The notes under the pieces: model-generated
Seen by the model: only the letters and a program-made list of their open reading frames with translations
Told to the model about the DNA's origin: nothing
Databases searched by the model: none
Position numbers and translations under genes: made by a program
NCBI GenBank assembly: GCA_900548255.1
Contig: URKH01000050.1
Location: 1-14,941 of the forward strand
DNA: 14,941 nucleotides
Direction of reading: 5' to 3'
Source of the DNA: an uncultured Collinsella sp.
GTDB lineage: Bacteria > Actinomycetota > Coriobacteriia > Coriobacteriales > Coriobacteriaceae
Shown: piece by piece, positions 6,476-13,989 of the stretch
Numbering within the stretch: the first letter of the stretch is position 1
Layout of the letters: the number at the start of each line of letters is the position of its first letter

Positions 6476-7234
6476 GTGCTCAAAGCAGTCGTTTTCGATA
6501 TGGACGAAACGCTTCTTAGCATCAACCTCAACGCGTTCATCCTTCGCTATTTTAAGGATGTCTCTTCGATGCTCGCGGATATCGGGCGCCGCAGCCGCGG
6601 TGGCACGATGGCACGCCTCGGCACCATCCTGGTCGACCTCAACGCCAATCGCCGCAGCGGCACGGACAACCGCACCAATCTTGAGTTTTACCAAGAAGAG
6701 GTCGAGCGCCGATGCGGGATTTGCCTCTCGGACCCACTTATCTACGAGGCGTTTACCTACTACGACCGCGAAGTTCTTCCGTACAAGAATGACGAACTCA
6801 TCAACGCCCATGCCATGCCGGGCGCACACGCCGCGCTCCAGGCCGTACAGGACGCAGGGCTGCGCTGCGCGCTCTTTACCAACCCCAGCTTTCCGCAGGG
6901 GGCCATCGAGTGCCGCATGGGCTGGGGCGACCTGGCCGACGCCCCCTTTGAGCTCGTCACGCACATGGGAAACGCCACCCGCTGCAAGCCTGATGCCACC
7001 TACTATCTAGAGCAGCTTCAGGTGATGGGGCTCGAACCGCACGAGGTCCTTATGGTGGGCAACGATCCCAAACGCGACTTCCCTAGCCCCGCCTGCGGCA
7101 TTCAGACTGCCTATGTAGGCCAGGGCAAGCCCAACCGAGTCACCTGGCGCGGAACCATGGAAGGCTTCGCCCGCGACTTTAACGCCGTAGTAGAAGCCTT
7201 CTACGAACACCAAGTAGCGGAAGAGTTGTCCTAA
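6476..7234 (+). CDS. HAD-superfamily hydrolase (phosphatase-like)
   Basis: The start is GTG 6476, with AAAGG seven bases upstream; upstream codons in frame show no family resemblance. The 252-residue protein has all four HAD motifs: VVFDMDETLL with nucleophile D8 and acid/base D10, LFTNPS with T135 (motif II), CKPD with K171 (motif III), and VGNDPKRDF with D197 and D201 (motif IV). About 120 residues between motifs I and II form a large C1-type helical cap, as in phosphoglycolate or nucleotide phosphatases. Such enzymes remove phosphate from small cytosolic metabolites with Mg2+; the substrate cannot be read from sequence. Its stop codon overlaps that of the convergent cyuA gene by a few bases, with no terminator between the two. 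Confidence 0.88.
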   Translation: MLKAVVFDMDETLLSINLNAFILRYFKDVSSMLADIGRRSRGGTMARLGTILVDLNANRRSGTDNRTNLEFYQEEVERRCGICLSDPLIYEAFTYYDREVLPYKNDELINAHAMPGAHAALQAVQDAGLRCALFTNPSFPQGAIECRMGWGDLADAPFELVTHMGNATRCKPDATYYLEQLQVMGLEPHEVLMVGNDPKRDFPSPACGIQTAYVGQGKPNRVTWRGTMEGFARDFNAVVEAFYEHQVAEELS

Positions 7235-8550
7235 CAGACTCGAGTCTTGCCGATCATGATGTTGAGGATCTCGACGTCGGTGTCCTTCATGCCCACGCGG
7301 CCCACGTAGCCCATGCTGGCAATCGTCTGCTCGACGGTATCCTGGATCAAACCCTCGCCGGCACGGAAGCCACGCCCCTGCATGGCCATGTCATGTCCCA
7401 GAATCGCCGCATCGACGGCAGCCGAAATCTTGGCGGCACAACTCGCCTTGGCGCCGTCGCACACGATGCCGCCCACGTTACCGAGCGTATTCGAGACCGT
7501 CGCGCCAATCTGCTCGCACGTGCCACCGCACAGCCAGGTAATCGCAGCGCCGGCGCCGCACGCGGCGCAAATAGCACCGCAAAACGCCGAAAGCGCACCA
7601 ATATAGCTCTTGATATGCACGGCGATAAGATCGGACAGCATCACGGCGCGCACCAGACGCTCGTGGTCGCAACGCAGGTACTCGGCATACTCCATGACGG
7701 GCAATGCGCAGGTAATGCCTTGATTGCCCGAGCCGCACACAATGGCGACCGGCAGCGCGCAACCGTTCATGCGGGCGTCGGACCCGGCGGCCGCACGGGC
7801 ACGGGCACGGCAGGCGACGTCATCGGCACGAGCACCCAGCAGCGTACGACCCACCTCGGCGCCCCAAGCGTGCGCAAGGCCCTCGGCACTGATTGCGCCA
7901 TTCAGCTCAATCTGACGCTCAACGGCAGCGCGGGCGCCCTCAATGTCACCGTCCTCGATAAAGTCGATGATGGAATCAATGGACATGGGCGTATCGGCGT
8001 TATCTGCCGCACGCTCGGCCACCACGCGCTCGGCGCAGGCGGCGCACTCCCCCGCCGACTTGCCGCATACCGGAATACCATCGAGCGTATGGCACGTGAC
8101 ATTAGTGTGGTGATCGGTAATCTCGACGACCGCGGTATGGCCCCCGGCCGTCGCAGTCACCTTGATGTAGAGGTTGGGCACACCCTCGACAAGCGACACA
8201 TCGCAGTAGCCAGCGTCGGCGAGGAGCTCGGCCACACGAGCGCGGTCTTCATCGTTAACGCTCTCGAGCACCTCGAGCGCGCTCTTGGCGTCACCGCCCA
8301 CGGCGCCCAGCACGGCCGCGGCCTCAATACCGTGCATGCCGCCCGAGTTGGGCACGGTCACGCTCTTAACGTTCTTGATGATGTTGCCTGAGCAGGCAAC
8401 ATCCATATGATCGGGTTCGCAACCGAGCGTCTGGCTCGCCAGCGCCGCTGCATAGGCAACGGCAATGGGCTCGGTGCAGCCAAGTGCGCAGACAAGCTCG
8501 CGGTTCAAGACATCGCAAAAAGCGGCATCGCGGATGGAATCGGTAGGCAT
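7231..8550 (-). CDS. cyuA: L-cysteine desulfidase, CyuA/YhaM (UPF0597) family
   Basis: The enzyme is expected to break L-cysteine into pyruvate, ammonia and sulfide using a [4Fe-4S] cluster. It is related to the catalytic subunit of iron-sulfur L-serine dehydratase. I choose ATG 8550, since AGGAG lies six bases upstream and the resulting 439 residues match the family length; the 29 extra codons upstream look non-coding. Typical segments are ELVCALGCTEP (18-28), VPNSGGMHG (66-74), VCGSGNQGIT (271-280), CAACGAGAAI (328-337) and WLCGGTCEQIGATVSNTLG (339-357), whose cysteines probably ligate the cluster. Cysteine is unusually abundant and the protein ends in Cys. It has its own promoter and converges on the HAD gene with overlapping stop codons. 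A serine dehydratase activity cannot be excluded. Confidence 0.9.
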   Translation of the reverse strand: MPTDSIRDAAFCDVLNRELVCALGCTEPIAVAYAAALASQTLGCEPDHMDVACSGNIIKNVKSVTVPNSGGMHGIEAAAVLGAVGGDAKSALEVLESVNDEDRARVAELLADAGYCDVSLVEGVPNLYIKVTATAGGHTAVVEITDHHTNVTCHTLDGIPVCGKSAGECAACAERVVAERAADNADTPMSIDSIIDFIEDGDIEGARAAVERQIELNGAISAEGLAHAWGAEVGRTLLGARADDVACRARARAAAGSDARMNGCALPVAIVCGSGNQGITCALPVMEYAEYLRCDHERLVRAVMLSDLIAVHIKSYIGALSAFCGAICAACGAGAAITWLCGGTCEQIGATVSNTLGNVGGIVCDGAKASCAAKISAAVDAAILGHDMAMQGRGFRAGEGLIQDTVEQTIASMGYVGRVGMKDTDVEILNIMIGKTRVC

Positions 8551-8586
8551 AGGAATCTCCTGCTTACATAACGGACTGGGCTCTCG

Positions 8587-8616
8587 ATAATAGTTAGCTC
8601 TTTTATTTGATAACAA
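8587..8616 (-). promoter_or_regulatory. Probable cyuA promoter
   Basis: On the minus strand TTGTTA (8611-8616) and TATTAT (8587-8592) are separated by 18 bases, giving a leader of ~30 nt before the cyuA ATG. Both boxes are close to the housekeeping consensus. Confidence 0.5.
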
Positions 8617-8710
8617 TGCATCAAAAACCGCAACCATGGTTCCGACGGACGGCGTTCAAGCGCAATCTGACGGCATTCATTCATGAAAAGCTAGTCTTGT
8701 TGCATGCTAA

Positions 8711-8761
8711 AGCGTTTGACCAAAAAACGCCCGAGCGTTTACACAAAAGTCGCGCTATCAT
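8711..8761 (+). promoter_or_regulatory. Possible rpiB promoter region with repeated AGCGTTT
   Basis: AGCGTTT occurs at 8711 and again at 8734, 23 bases apart. The first copy runs into TTGACC (8716-8721). TATCAT (8756-8761) is the best -10-like box before rpiB but is not at the right distance from TTGACC. The repeats may bind a regulator; the exact promoter is unresolved. Confidence 0.25.
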
Positions 8762-8821
8762 GCAGTCGAACGCGGTAAAACCTATAGCAATTCCGCCGCA
8801 CGGACCAGAGAGGAACCACTC

Positions 8822-9289
8822 ATGAAGATCGGTATCGGTAACGACCACGCCGCCGTCGAGCTCAAGAACATCATTTCCGAGCACCTGAAGGAGCGCGGCT
8901 GCGAGGTCGTGAACTATGGCACCGACACCTCCGAGAGCTTCGACTACCCCATCGCCGGTTACAAGGTGGGCAAGGCCGTGGCCAACGGTGACGTCGACCT
9001 GGGTATCTTGATCTGCGGTACCGGCGTCGGGATTAGCCTGGCTGCCAACAAGGTCGAGGGCGTACGCGCCGTCGTGTGCTCCGAGCCCTTCAGCGCCAAG
9101 CTCTCCCGTATGCACAACAACACCAACGTGCTGGCCTTTGGCGCCCGCGTCGTGGGCTCCGAGCTCGCCAAGATGATTGTCGACGAATGGCTCGACGCCG
9201 AGTTTGAGGGCGGCCGCCACGAGCGTCGCGTCAATCTCCTCAACGAGATCGACCAGACCCGCGGACTAAAGATTGTCGACGAGGCCTAA
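8822..9289 (+). CDS. rpiB: Ribose-5-phosphate isomerase B
   Basis: The 155-residue protein belongs to the RpiB/LacA/LacB family, which interconverts ribose 5-phosphate and ribulose 5-phosphate in the pentose phosphate pathway. Visible motifs are the N-terminal GNDHAAVELK with H9, DYP at 41-43, and ICGTGVGISLAANKVEGVRA with the catalytic base C65 and the phosphate-binding glycine loop (66-70). SRMHNNTNVLAFG at 95-107 follows, with a conserved His-Arg pair in GGRHERRV. The start ATG follows AGAGGAA at a good distance. Some family members act on allose or galactose phosphates, but the cysteine base and loop fit RpiB. It is a single gene closed by a terminator at 9317-9365. Confidence 0.92.
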   Translation: MKIGIGNDHAAVELKNIISEHLKERGCEVVNYGTDTSESFDYPIAGYKVGKAVANGDVDLGILICGTGVGISLAANKVEGVRAVVCSEPFSAKLSRMHNNTNVLAFGARVVGSELAKMIVDEWLDAEFEGGRHERRVNLLNEIDQTRGLKIVDEA

Positions 9290-9316
9290 AGACTTACAAA
9301 GCCATACGCTAGCGCC

Positions 9317-9365
9317 AGCCCCCGCCCGGAAGAAACATCCGGACGGGGCTCTTTAGTAGTTTTCT
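9317..9365 (+). terminator. Intrinsic terminator of rpiB
   Basis: AGCCCCCGCCCGGA (9317-9330) pairs with TCCGGACGGGGCT (9338-9350) with one bulge and one wobble. It is followed by CTTTAGTAGTTTTC. It starts 28 nt after the rpiB stop codon. Confidence 0.75.
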
Positions 9366-9389
9366 ATGCGTTTACCAAAAATCTACCGG

Positions 9390-9426
9390 AATAAAAGGGC
9401 GCCGCGGTTGGAATTCCGCGGCGCCC
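9390..9426 (-). terminator. Intrinsic terminator of ndk
   Basis: A perfect 11-bp GC stem (GGGCGCCGCGG at 9397-9407 with 9416-9426) around TTGGAATT is followed on the minus strand by TTTTATTCC. It lies ~38 nt after the ndk stop codon, back to back with the rpiB terminator. Confidence 0.85.
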
Positions 9427-9464
9427 AAGCCACACGCTAACAGCTTTAAGGAGTCAAAGCTGGT

Positions 9465-9869
9465 TTAGCCAAAGAAGCGCTTGATCTCGATCTCGGCGTT
9501 CTCCAGGCAGTCGGAGCCGTGGATCACGTTGGCGTTGACATCGACAGCGAAGTCGCCGCGAATGGTGCCGGGCGCAGCATCAAGCGGGTTGGTAGCGCCC
9601 ATAAGGGTGCGCATCTTGGAAACAGCGGAGAGACCGGAAACGACCATCTTGACGACCGGACCGCTCGTCATAAAGTCGCAGAGACCGCCAAAGAAGGGCT
9701 TGTCGGCCAGATGAGCGTAGTGCTCCTCGACGGTAGCGCGCTCGAGCGTAGTCATCTCCATGCGCTCGATGACAAGGCCGCTGCGCTCAATGCGAGCAAC
9801 GATCTCGCCGATCTTGCGATCGCGCACGGCGTCGGGCTTAATCATGATGAAGGTCTTCTCGATAGCCAT
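9465..9869 (-). CDS. ndk: Nucleoside diphosphate kinase
   Basis: The enzyme moves the gamma-phosphate from ATP to other nucleoside diphosphates through a phosphohistidine, balancing NTP and dNTP pools in the cytoplasm. The 134 residues are at the short end of the family (130-150). Landmarks are FIMIKPDAV with K11, the substrate segment KPFFGGLCDFMTSGPVV (57-73), the nucleotide-binding RTLMGATNPLDAAPGTIRGD (87-106) and the active-site NVIHGSD with H117. The start at ATG 9869 is supported by AAAGG at seven bases; the 14 extra upstream codons are not needed. It is monocistronic, convergent with rpiB, with terminators of both genes between them. Confidence 0.96.
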   Translation of the reverse strand: MAIEKTFIMIKPDAVRDRKIGEIVARIERSGLVIERMEMTTLERATVEEHYAHLADKPFFGGLCDFMTSGPVVKMVVSGLSAVSKMRTLMGATNPLDAAPGTIRGDFAVDVNANVIHGSDCLENAEIEIKRFFG

Positions 9870-10174
9870 AAGGTAGCCTTTCAAGTAGGTTCGCGCGTGC
9901 CCAAGTCCCATTCCGGCACTCGCCTGGACTGCATCGTAACAGAGTTTTAGCTGCAGTTAAACAAAAAGCTGTTTATTGAAGCGCTGCAATTAATTGAAGC
10001 GTTCCATATGTGTCACTTCTGTTTCGAAGCCCGATTAGAGTACCATCCGACTGCCCATCAACCGCACCGAACCGAGCGGACGGTCGGTTGCCGCCTGTGA
10101 ACGTACCCCCTTCACAACCTGCCCAAAGGTCCTACAGAAGTTCTCGACAAGCCCCTCCCCCATTACAACAAAAT
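9870..10174. other. Intergenic region upstream of ndk with direct repeats and weak promoter
   Basis: There is no gene in this gap. On the minus strand TTAACT (9955-9960) and TACGAT (9933-9938) with 16 bases between form a plausible ndk promoter. Further out, ATTGAAGCG occurs twice as a direct repeat (9975-9983 and 9993-10001), 18 bases apart. AACCGA and TCGGTT at about 10066-10085 can form a small hairpin. The function of these is unknown. Confidence 0.3.
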
Positions 10175-10202
10175 ACGGACGCCCACATCAGCAGACGCCC
10201 GT
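10168..10202 (-). terminator. Weak candidate terminator of argH
   Basis: On the minus strand ACGGGCG (10196-10202) pairs with CGTCCGT (10175-10181) including one G-U pair, and is followed by ATTTTGTTG. It lies ~50 nt after the argH stop codon. The stem is short and the loop is 14 nt, so this is tentative. Confidence 0.35.
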
Positions 10203-10253
10203 AAAAGCAAAAACGATTTATCAATAAATGGCCAAGCAGCTTTAGCCAGACTC

Positions 10254-11684
10254 TTACTTTGCCCCGTGGCCCATCTCGAAGACCTTGGTCAGCGATCCAA
10301 ACACGCCTTCGTCGGCCACGAGCTGTGCCTCGGCACGATCCAGCTGTACGGCAACGGCGGCAGGGGCGGTACCGCCCTCGGTCGTACGCGCGGCGACAAT
10401 TGAGGGGATGTCGAGCGCCTCGGTAATATCGCGTTCAAAGAGCGGGCTTGCCTCCTGGAACACCTCAAACGGCAGGTCCTCAAGATTGCAGCTACGCTTC
10501 TCACACATCAGGACCAGATGGCCCACCACGGCATGTGCCTCGCGGAACGGCAGACCACGCTTAGCCAGGTAATCGGCAACATCGGTGGCGGCAAGGTGTC
10601 CCACGCCGCACTCGCACGCCATGGCATCCTCGTTGACGGTCCAAGTCGAAATCATACCGGCCATAACCGACAGGCACTGCATGAGCGTATGGGCGGTATC
10701 GAGCGCGCCCTCCTTGTCCTCCTGCAAGTCCTTGTTATAAGCAAGCGGCAGGCCCTTCATGGTCACGAGCAGCTGCACCAGGTTGCCATACACACGGCCG
10801 CTCTTGCCGCGGATAAGCTCGGCAAAGTCGGGATTCTTCTTCTGCGGCATGATGGACGAGCCGGTGGAGTACGAGTCGGAAAGCGTGATAAAGCCAAATT
10901 CGGAGCTCGACCACAGCACGATCTCCTCGGAAAGACGCGACAGGTGCATGGCCATGACGGAGCCGGCGTAATGCAGATCGAGCAGGAAATCGCGGTCGGA
11001 AACCGCATCGAGCGAGTTGGGAATCACGCCCGCAAAGCCAAGCTCGGCAGCCGTCATCTGACGATCGAGCGGATAGCTCGTACCGGCAAGCGCGGCAGCA
11101 CCCAGCGGGCAGTTGTCGGCGGCATCAAAGGCGGCCTTCAGGCGCGTAAAGTCACGCGCGAACATCCAGGAATACGCCAGCAGATGATGCGACAGCAGCA
11201 CGGGCTGAGCGTGCTGCATGTGCGTGTAGCCCGGCAGAATCACCTTGTCGTACTTCTTAGCCGCATCCACCAGCACATGGCGCAGCTCAAGATTGGCCTC
11301 CATGAGCTCCTTGGCCAGCGCCTTGACGCCCAGGCGTGTGTCGGTCGCCACCTGGTCGTTGCGCGAACGTCCGGTATGCAAGCGCTTACCGGCCTCGCCG
11401 ATGCGACGCGTCAGCTCGCTCTCGATGGACATATGAATGTCTTCGTCGTTGATGTCGAAGGTGAAGTTGCCGGCATCGATATCCTGTTCGATTCCAGTCA
11501 GGCCCTTGGCAATCGCTTGCTCGTCCTCGGCACTGATGATGCCCTGGGCCGCCAGCATTTTGGCATGCGCCTTAGAGCCGGCGATATCCTGCTTATAGAG
11601 ATGTTTGTCGACCGGCAGCGACGCGCCAAACTCCTGCGTGACCTCGGCCACGCCCGCCTCAAAACGACCGCCCCAAAGAGCCAT
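10254..11684 (-). CDS. argH: Argininosuccinate lyase
   Basis: The enzyme splits argininosuccinate into arginine and fumarate, the last step of arginine synthesis. The 476-residue protein belongs to the fumarase/aspartase superfamily and shows its conserved regions. These are MALWGGRFEAG at the N-terminus, HTGRSRNDQVATDTRL (103-118), PGYTHMQHAQPVL with the catalytic His (151-163), NCPLGAAALAGTSYPLDR (191-208) and the flexible signature loop GSSIMPQKKNPD with the catalytic Ser (275-286). The start at ATG 11684 follows AGGGGA seven bases away; the longer upstream frame adds 25 unrelated residues. It follows argG on the same strand but is separated by a terminator and a small gene, so it is probably transcribed independently. 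Confidence 0.96.
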   Translation of the reverse strand: MALWGGRFEAGVAEVTQEFGASLPVDKHLYKQDIAGSKAHAKMLAAQGIISAEDEQAIAKGLTGIEQDIDAGNFTFDINDEDIHMSIESELTRRIGEAGKRLHTGRSRNDQVATDTRLGVKALAKELMEANLELRHVLVDAAKKYDKVILPGYTHMQHAQPVLLSHHLLAYSWMFARDFTRLKAAFDAADNCPLGAAALAGTSYPLDRQMTAAELGFAGVIPNSLDAVSDRDFLLDLHYAGSVMAMHLSRLSEEIVLWSSSEFGFITLSDSYSTGSSIMPQKKNPDFAELIRGKSGRVYGNLVQLLVTMKGLPLAYNKDLQEDKEGALDTAHTLMQCLSVMAGMISTWTVNEDAMACECGVGHLAATDVADYLAKRGLPFREAHAVVGHLVLMCEKRSCNLEDLPFEVFQEASPLFERDITEALDIPSIVAARTTEGGTAPAAVAVQLDRAEAQLVADEGVFGSLTKVFEMGHGAK

Positions 11685-11738
11685 GGAACCGTCCCCTTTC
11701 TCCAAATACCAAAACAAGCGCCCAAAGCAATGCGCCAT

Positions 11739-11752
11739 ATCGCTAAAGCGAT
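11739..11752. promoter_or_regulatory. Near-perfect palindrome upstream of argH
   Basis: ATCGCT and AGCGAT flank AA, giving a 14-bp palindrome ~55 nt before the argH start. On the minus strand TTGATA and TATGGC lie around it but are only 14 bases apart. It may be an operator or chance; it does not match the usual ArgR box. Confidence 0.25.
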
Positions 11753-11802
11753 TTATCAACCGCTAGTTTTACACATTCCCCACCGTGCGCGAGGCTGACA
11801 AG

Positions 11803-11973
11803 CTAAATAGCGAAGAAGTGACGCACCATGCACTTGGCGCCCATGGATTCCCTCCTGAGGTTACCCTGCGAGGCGTCAATCCAGGCCTTCAGGCTCATGG
11901 GGACCTCCTCCACCTTGGCGGTATCGAGCTCGGGGGCAAGAGAAAGCAAAGAGTGTGCAATAGCGTCAAACAT
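11803..11973 (-). CDS. Small 56-residue protein between argG and argH, unknown function
   Basis: This short frame is read from ATG 11973 to TAG 11803. GAGGAG, one of the best ribosome binding sites in the window, lies eight bases before the ATG. The protein begins MFDAIAHSLLSLAPELDTAK, continues with VEEVPMSLKAWIDASQGNL and ends in a basic part, RRESMGAKCMVRHFFAI. The first half could form an amphipathic helix. There is no signal peptide, no membrane helix and only one cysteine. I do not recognise a family. It lies after a strong terminator that closes argG, with TATATATAT (about 11990-11998) as a possible -10 box just upstream of the ribosome site, and ~118 nt before argH. It could be a real small protein, a leader for argH, or a decayed gene remnant. 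Confidence 0.5.
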   Translation of the reverse strand: MFDAIAHSLLSLAPELDTAKVEEVPMSLKAWIDASQGNLRRESMGAKCMVRHFFAI

Positions 11974-12015
11974 AGTAGGTACTCCTCAGATATATATAGG
12001 CGCAGAGCCGCCAAA

Positions 12016-12055
12016 TTGATAGAAAGAGCCCCGCCGGACAACCCCGGCGGGGCTC
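12016..12055 (-). terminator. Strong intrinsic terminator downstream of argG
   Basis: A perfect 12-bp stem, GAGCCCCGCCGG (12026-12037) with 12044-12055, with a 6-nt loop is followed on the minus strand by TTTCTATCAATTT. It lies ~155 nt after the argG stop codon and before the small gene and argH, so it should separate the two arginine genes unless it is bypassed. Confidence 0.75.
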
Positions 12056-12208
12056 GGACTCAGCCGCAGATGCGGCATCATATATGCGGGCGGAACGTAG
12101 GGGCCACCGATGTTAAGAAGTGTCAGCAAGCATAACGAAAGGTAGGGACCCCGTGCGCCCGTTATGTATCACGCGGATGGGCCGCGCGGATACCAAGGAA
12201 GAGAAGCC
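12056..12208. other. argG 3' region with secondary structure
   Basis: No gene is visible between argG and its terminator. CATAACG (12131-12137) is repeated inverted as CGTTATG (12160-12166), and GCCGCA/TGCGGC at about 12063-12076 can pair. This may be only an argG 3' untranslated region with folded RNA. Confidence 0.3.
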
Positions 12209-13435
12209 TTAGGCCTGGGCTGCAGCGGAGCTGGGACCCTGGACCTTAGCCCACGTCTTGAGCGACAGCGTATCGATCTCGATAAAGCCGGCGCTGGCCT
12301 TCTCATCAAACGTGGTGTCGCGGTCGTAGGTGGCCAGGCCGTAATCGTAGAGGCTGAAGGGGCTCTTGCGGCCGACGACATGGCAGTTGCCCTTAAAGAA
12401 CTTCAGACGGACGGTGCCGGTCACGAACTTCTGGGTGTCGGCCATAAAGGCATCGAGCGCGTTTTTGAGCGGGCTGTACCACTGGCCGTTATACACGGCG
12501 GTGGCCCAATCCTGCTCAAGCTTAATCTTCTCCTTGAGCAGGTCGCCCTCAACGCAAATGTCCTCGAGCGCCTTGTGGGCGGTGATAAGCGTCAGGGCGC
12601 CGGGGACCTCATAGCACTCGCGGCTCTTGAGGCCCACCAGACGATCCTCGACCAGGTCCAGGCGACCAAAGCCATTGTCGCCGGAAATCTTGTTAAGGAC
12701 GATGACGATCTCGGAGAGCTTCATCTTCTTGCCGTCGACGGCGACGGGCTTGCCCGCCTCAAACTCAATCTCGGTGTAGGTCGGGGCGTCGGGCGTATCC
12801 TCGGGGTTCTTGGTCATAACCCAGGCGTCGTCGAGCGGCTCGTTCCAGGGATCCTCCAGGTGACCGCACTCAATGGCGCGACCCCACAGGTTGTCGTCGA
12901 TGGAATAGGGGTTGTCGTTGGTACCCTCGGGAACCGGCACGTTGTGGGCGTGGGCGTAGGCGACCTCGTCCGGACGGCACTTCAGATCCCACTCGCGAAC
13001 CGGGGCGATAACCTTGAGCTCGGGGTCGAGCGCCTTGACGGCAGTCTCAAAACGGACCTGGTCGTTACCTTTGCCGGTGCAGCCGTGGGCGACGTAGGTC
13101 GCGCCAAACTCGTGAGCAACCTCGACGAGCTTCTTGGCGAGCAGCGGGCGGGACAGGGCGGAGAGCAGCGGGTACTTGTTCTCGTACATGGAGTTGGCCG
13201 CGATGGCCTTGGTCAGGAACTCATCGGAGAACTCGTCGCGCAAGTCGAGCACCTGACAATCCAGAACGCCCAGGTCGAGCGCCTTCTGCTTCTTGGCATC
13301 CAGGCCGGTCTCCTCCTGGCCCACGTTACCGCAGACGCAAACGACATCAAGATTCTTCTCGTCCTGAAGCCACTTGACACATACGGATGTATCAAGACCA
13401 CCGGAATATGCGAGAACGACTTTTTCCTTGCTCAT
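12209..13435 (-). CDS. argG: Argininosuccinate synthase
   Basis: The enzyme joins citrulline and aspartate with ATP to form argininosuccinate, which ArgH then cleaves. The 408 residues match the family. The N-terminal KVVLAYSGGLDTSV (5-18) is the N-type ATP pyrophosphatase loop. YENKYPLLSALSRPLLAKK (84-102) binds citrulline, and AHGCTGKGNDQVRFE (116-130) is the second signature for nucleotide and aspartate. DDNLWGRAIECG and PWNEPLDDAW in the middle are also typical. The start at ATG 13435 follows AAGGA at seven bases; the 17 extra upstream codons lack support. A possible promoter is TTGCAA, 17 bases, TAGCTA on the minus strand around 13455-13485. A 15-bp inverted repeat lies just upstream. 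Confidence 0.96.
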   Translation of the reverse strand: MSKEKVVLAYSGGLDTSVCVKWLQDEKNLDVVCVCGNVGQEETGLDAKKQKALDLGVLDCQVLDLRDEFSDEFLTKAIAANSMYENKYPLLSALSRPLLAKKLVEVAHEFGATYVAHGCTGKGNDQVRFETAVKALDPELKVIAPVREWDLKCRPDEVAYAHAHNVPVPEGTNDNPYSIDDNLWGRAIECGHLEDPWNEPLDDAWVMTKNPEDTPDAPTYTEIEFEAGKPVAVDGKKMKLSEIVIVLNKISGDNGFGRLDLVEDRLVGLKSRECYEVPGALTLITAHKALEDICVEGDLLKEKIKLEQDWATAVYNGQWYSPLKNALDAFMADTQKFVTGTVRLKFFKGNCHVVGRKSPFSLYDYGLATYDRDTTFDEKASAGFIEIDTLSLKTWAKVQGPSSAAAQA

Positions 13436-13989
13436 GGCTGTTTCCTTTCGCCCTTGGTAGCTAGTTAGAACATCGGTCAGTTGCAAGTCATTTCGAGGTC
13501 AAAAACCGTGCAATATCAGGTTAAATAGCAAAAATCAGCACATACATGCCCTAGAAACATGCAGCAATGTCGTGCTAAAACCCAACGACCTCAAAATGAC
13601 TCTGTTGGGGCATTTAGCCCCATGCGGACAGAGACGATTGTTATCGTCGTCGGGAAATTGCGCGCTGGCGTCGGATGGCATTGTCTGCAGTAGTGATAAT
13701 CTTTACGAACTGCATCTGCCTCTCCTTTCACCTATCGCCGGGCGCAATTCTAATATCGTAAACGGTACCTTTTCCTCGGTAAGCGGTTGTTTTTCCGTCT
13801 CCGTTTTCGATGGTCGCTATATTACGCTAAAGTGCCTGCTGTACAAGCGACAAATTCAAATTTCTGAAAAGTTTTTTCATTACTTTGTGAATGATGATGC
13901 AAATATGCGCCAATCCTGCGAAAATACGCCCGACTATCAAGTAGAGGGTCAATCACCCGAAACATTCTGGAAACCGAAAGGCGCGTTTT
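13436..13989. other. Large AT-richer intergenic region upstream of argG and the Cof-like gene
   Basis: These 554 nt hold no gene I can support. A plus-strand frame at 13572-14030 lacks a clear ribosome site, matches no family and overlaps the next start, so I reject it. The left half contains inverted repeats (see the repeat entry), and GGGGC/GCCCC at about 13606-13620 forms a small hairpin. The right half is AT-rich and contains TATATT near 13817 as one of several possible promoter elements for the plus-strand gene. Nothing there is conclusive. Confidence 0.4.
13486..13601. repeat. 15-bp inverted repeat pair flanking the argG upstream region
   Basis: AGTCATTTCGAGGTC (13486-13500) and GACCTCAAAATGACT (13587-13601) match as reverse complements in 14 of 15 positions, 86 nt apart. 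The right copy is itself framed by CCCAAC (13581-13586) and GTTGGG (13604-13609). Between them, AGCAC and GTGCT plus two CATG blocks give more symmetry. The left copy begins ~50 nt from the argG start. It may be a pair of regulator sites or an intergenic palindromic element. Confidence 0.5.

Noticed and set aside
10518..11798. Long plus-strand frame across argH
   Set aside because: It is antisense to a complete argininosuccinate lyase, and its composition is typical of GC-rich shadow frames.
11785..12135. 116-codon plus-strand frame opposite the small gene
   Set aside because: It runs through the terminator hairpin, and the minus-strand frame has a far better ribosome site.
12164..13468. 434-codon plus-strand frame across argG
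   Set aside because: It is antisense to a complete argininosuccinate synthase, with no motifs of its own.
13486..13609. Repeated motif upstream of argG as a CRISPR array or ArgR box
   Set aside because: There are only two copies, in inverted orientation, with no spacer series, and the motif does not resemble the TGAAT/ATTCA arginine box.
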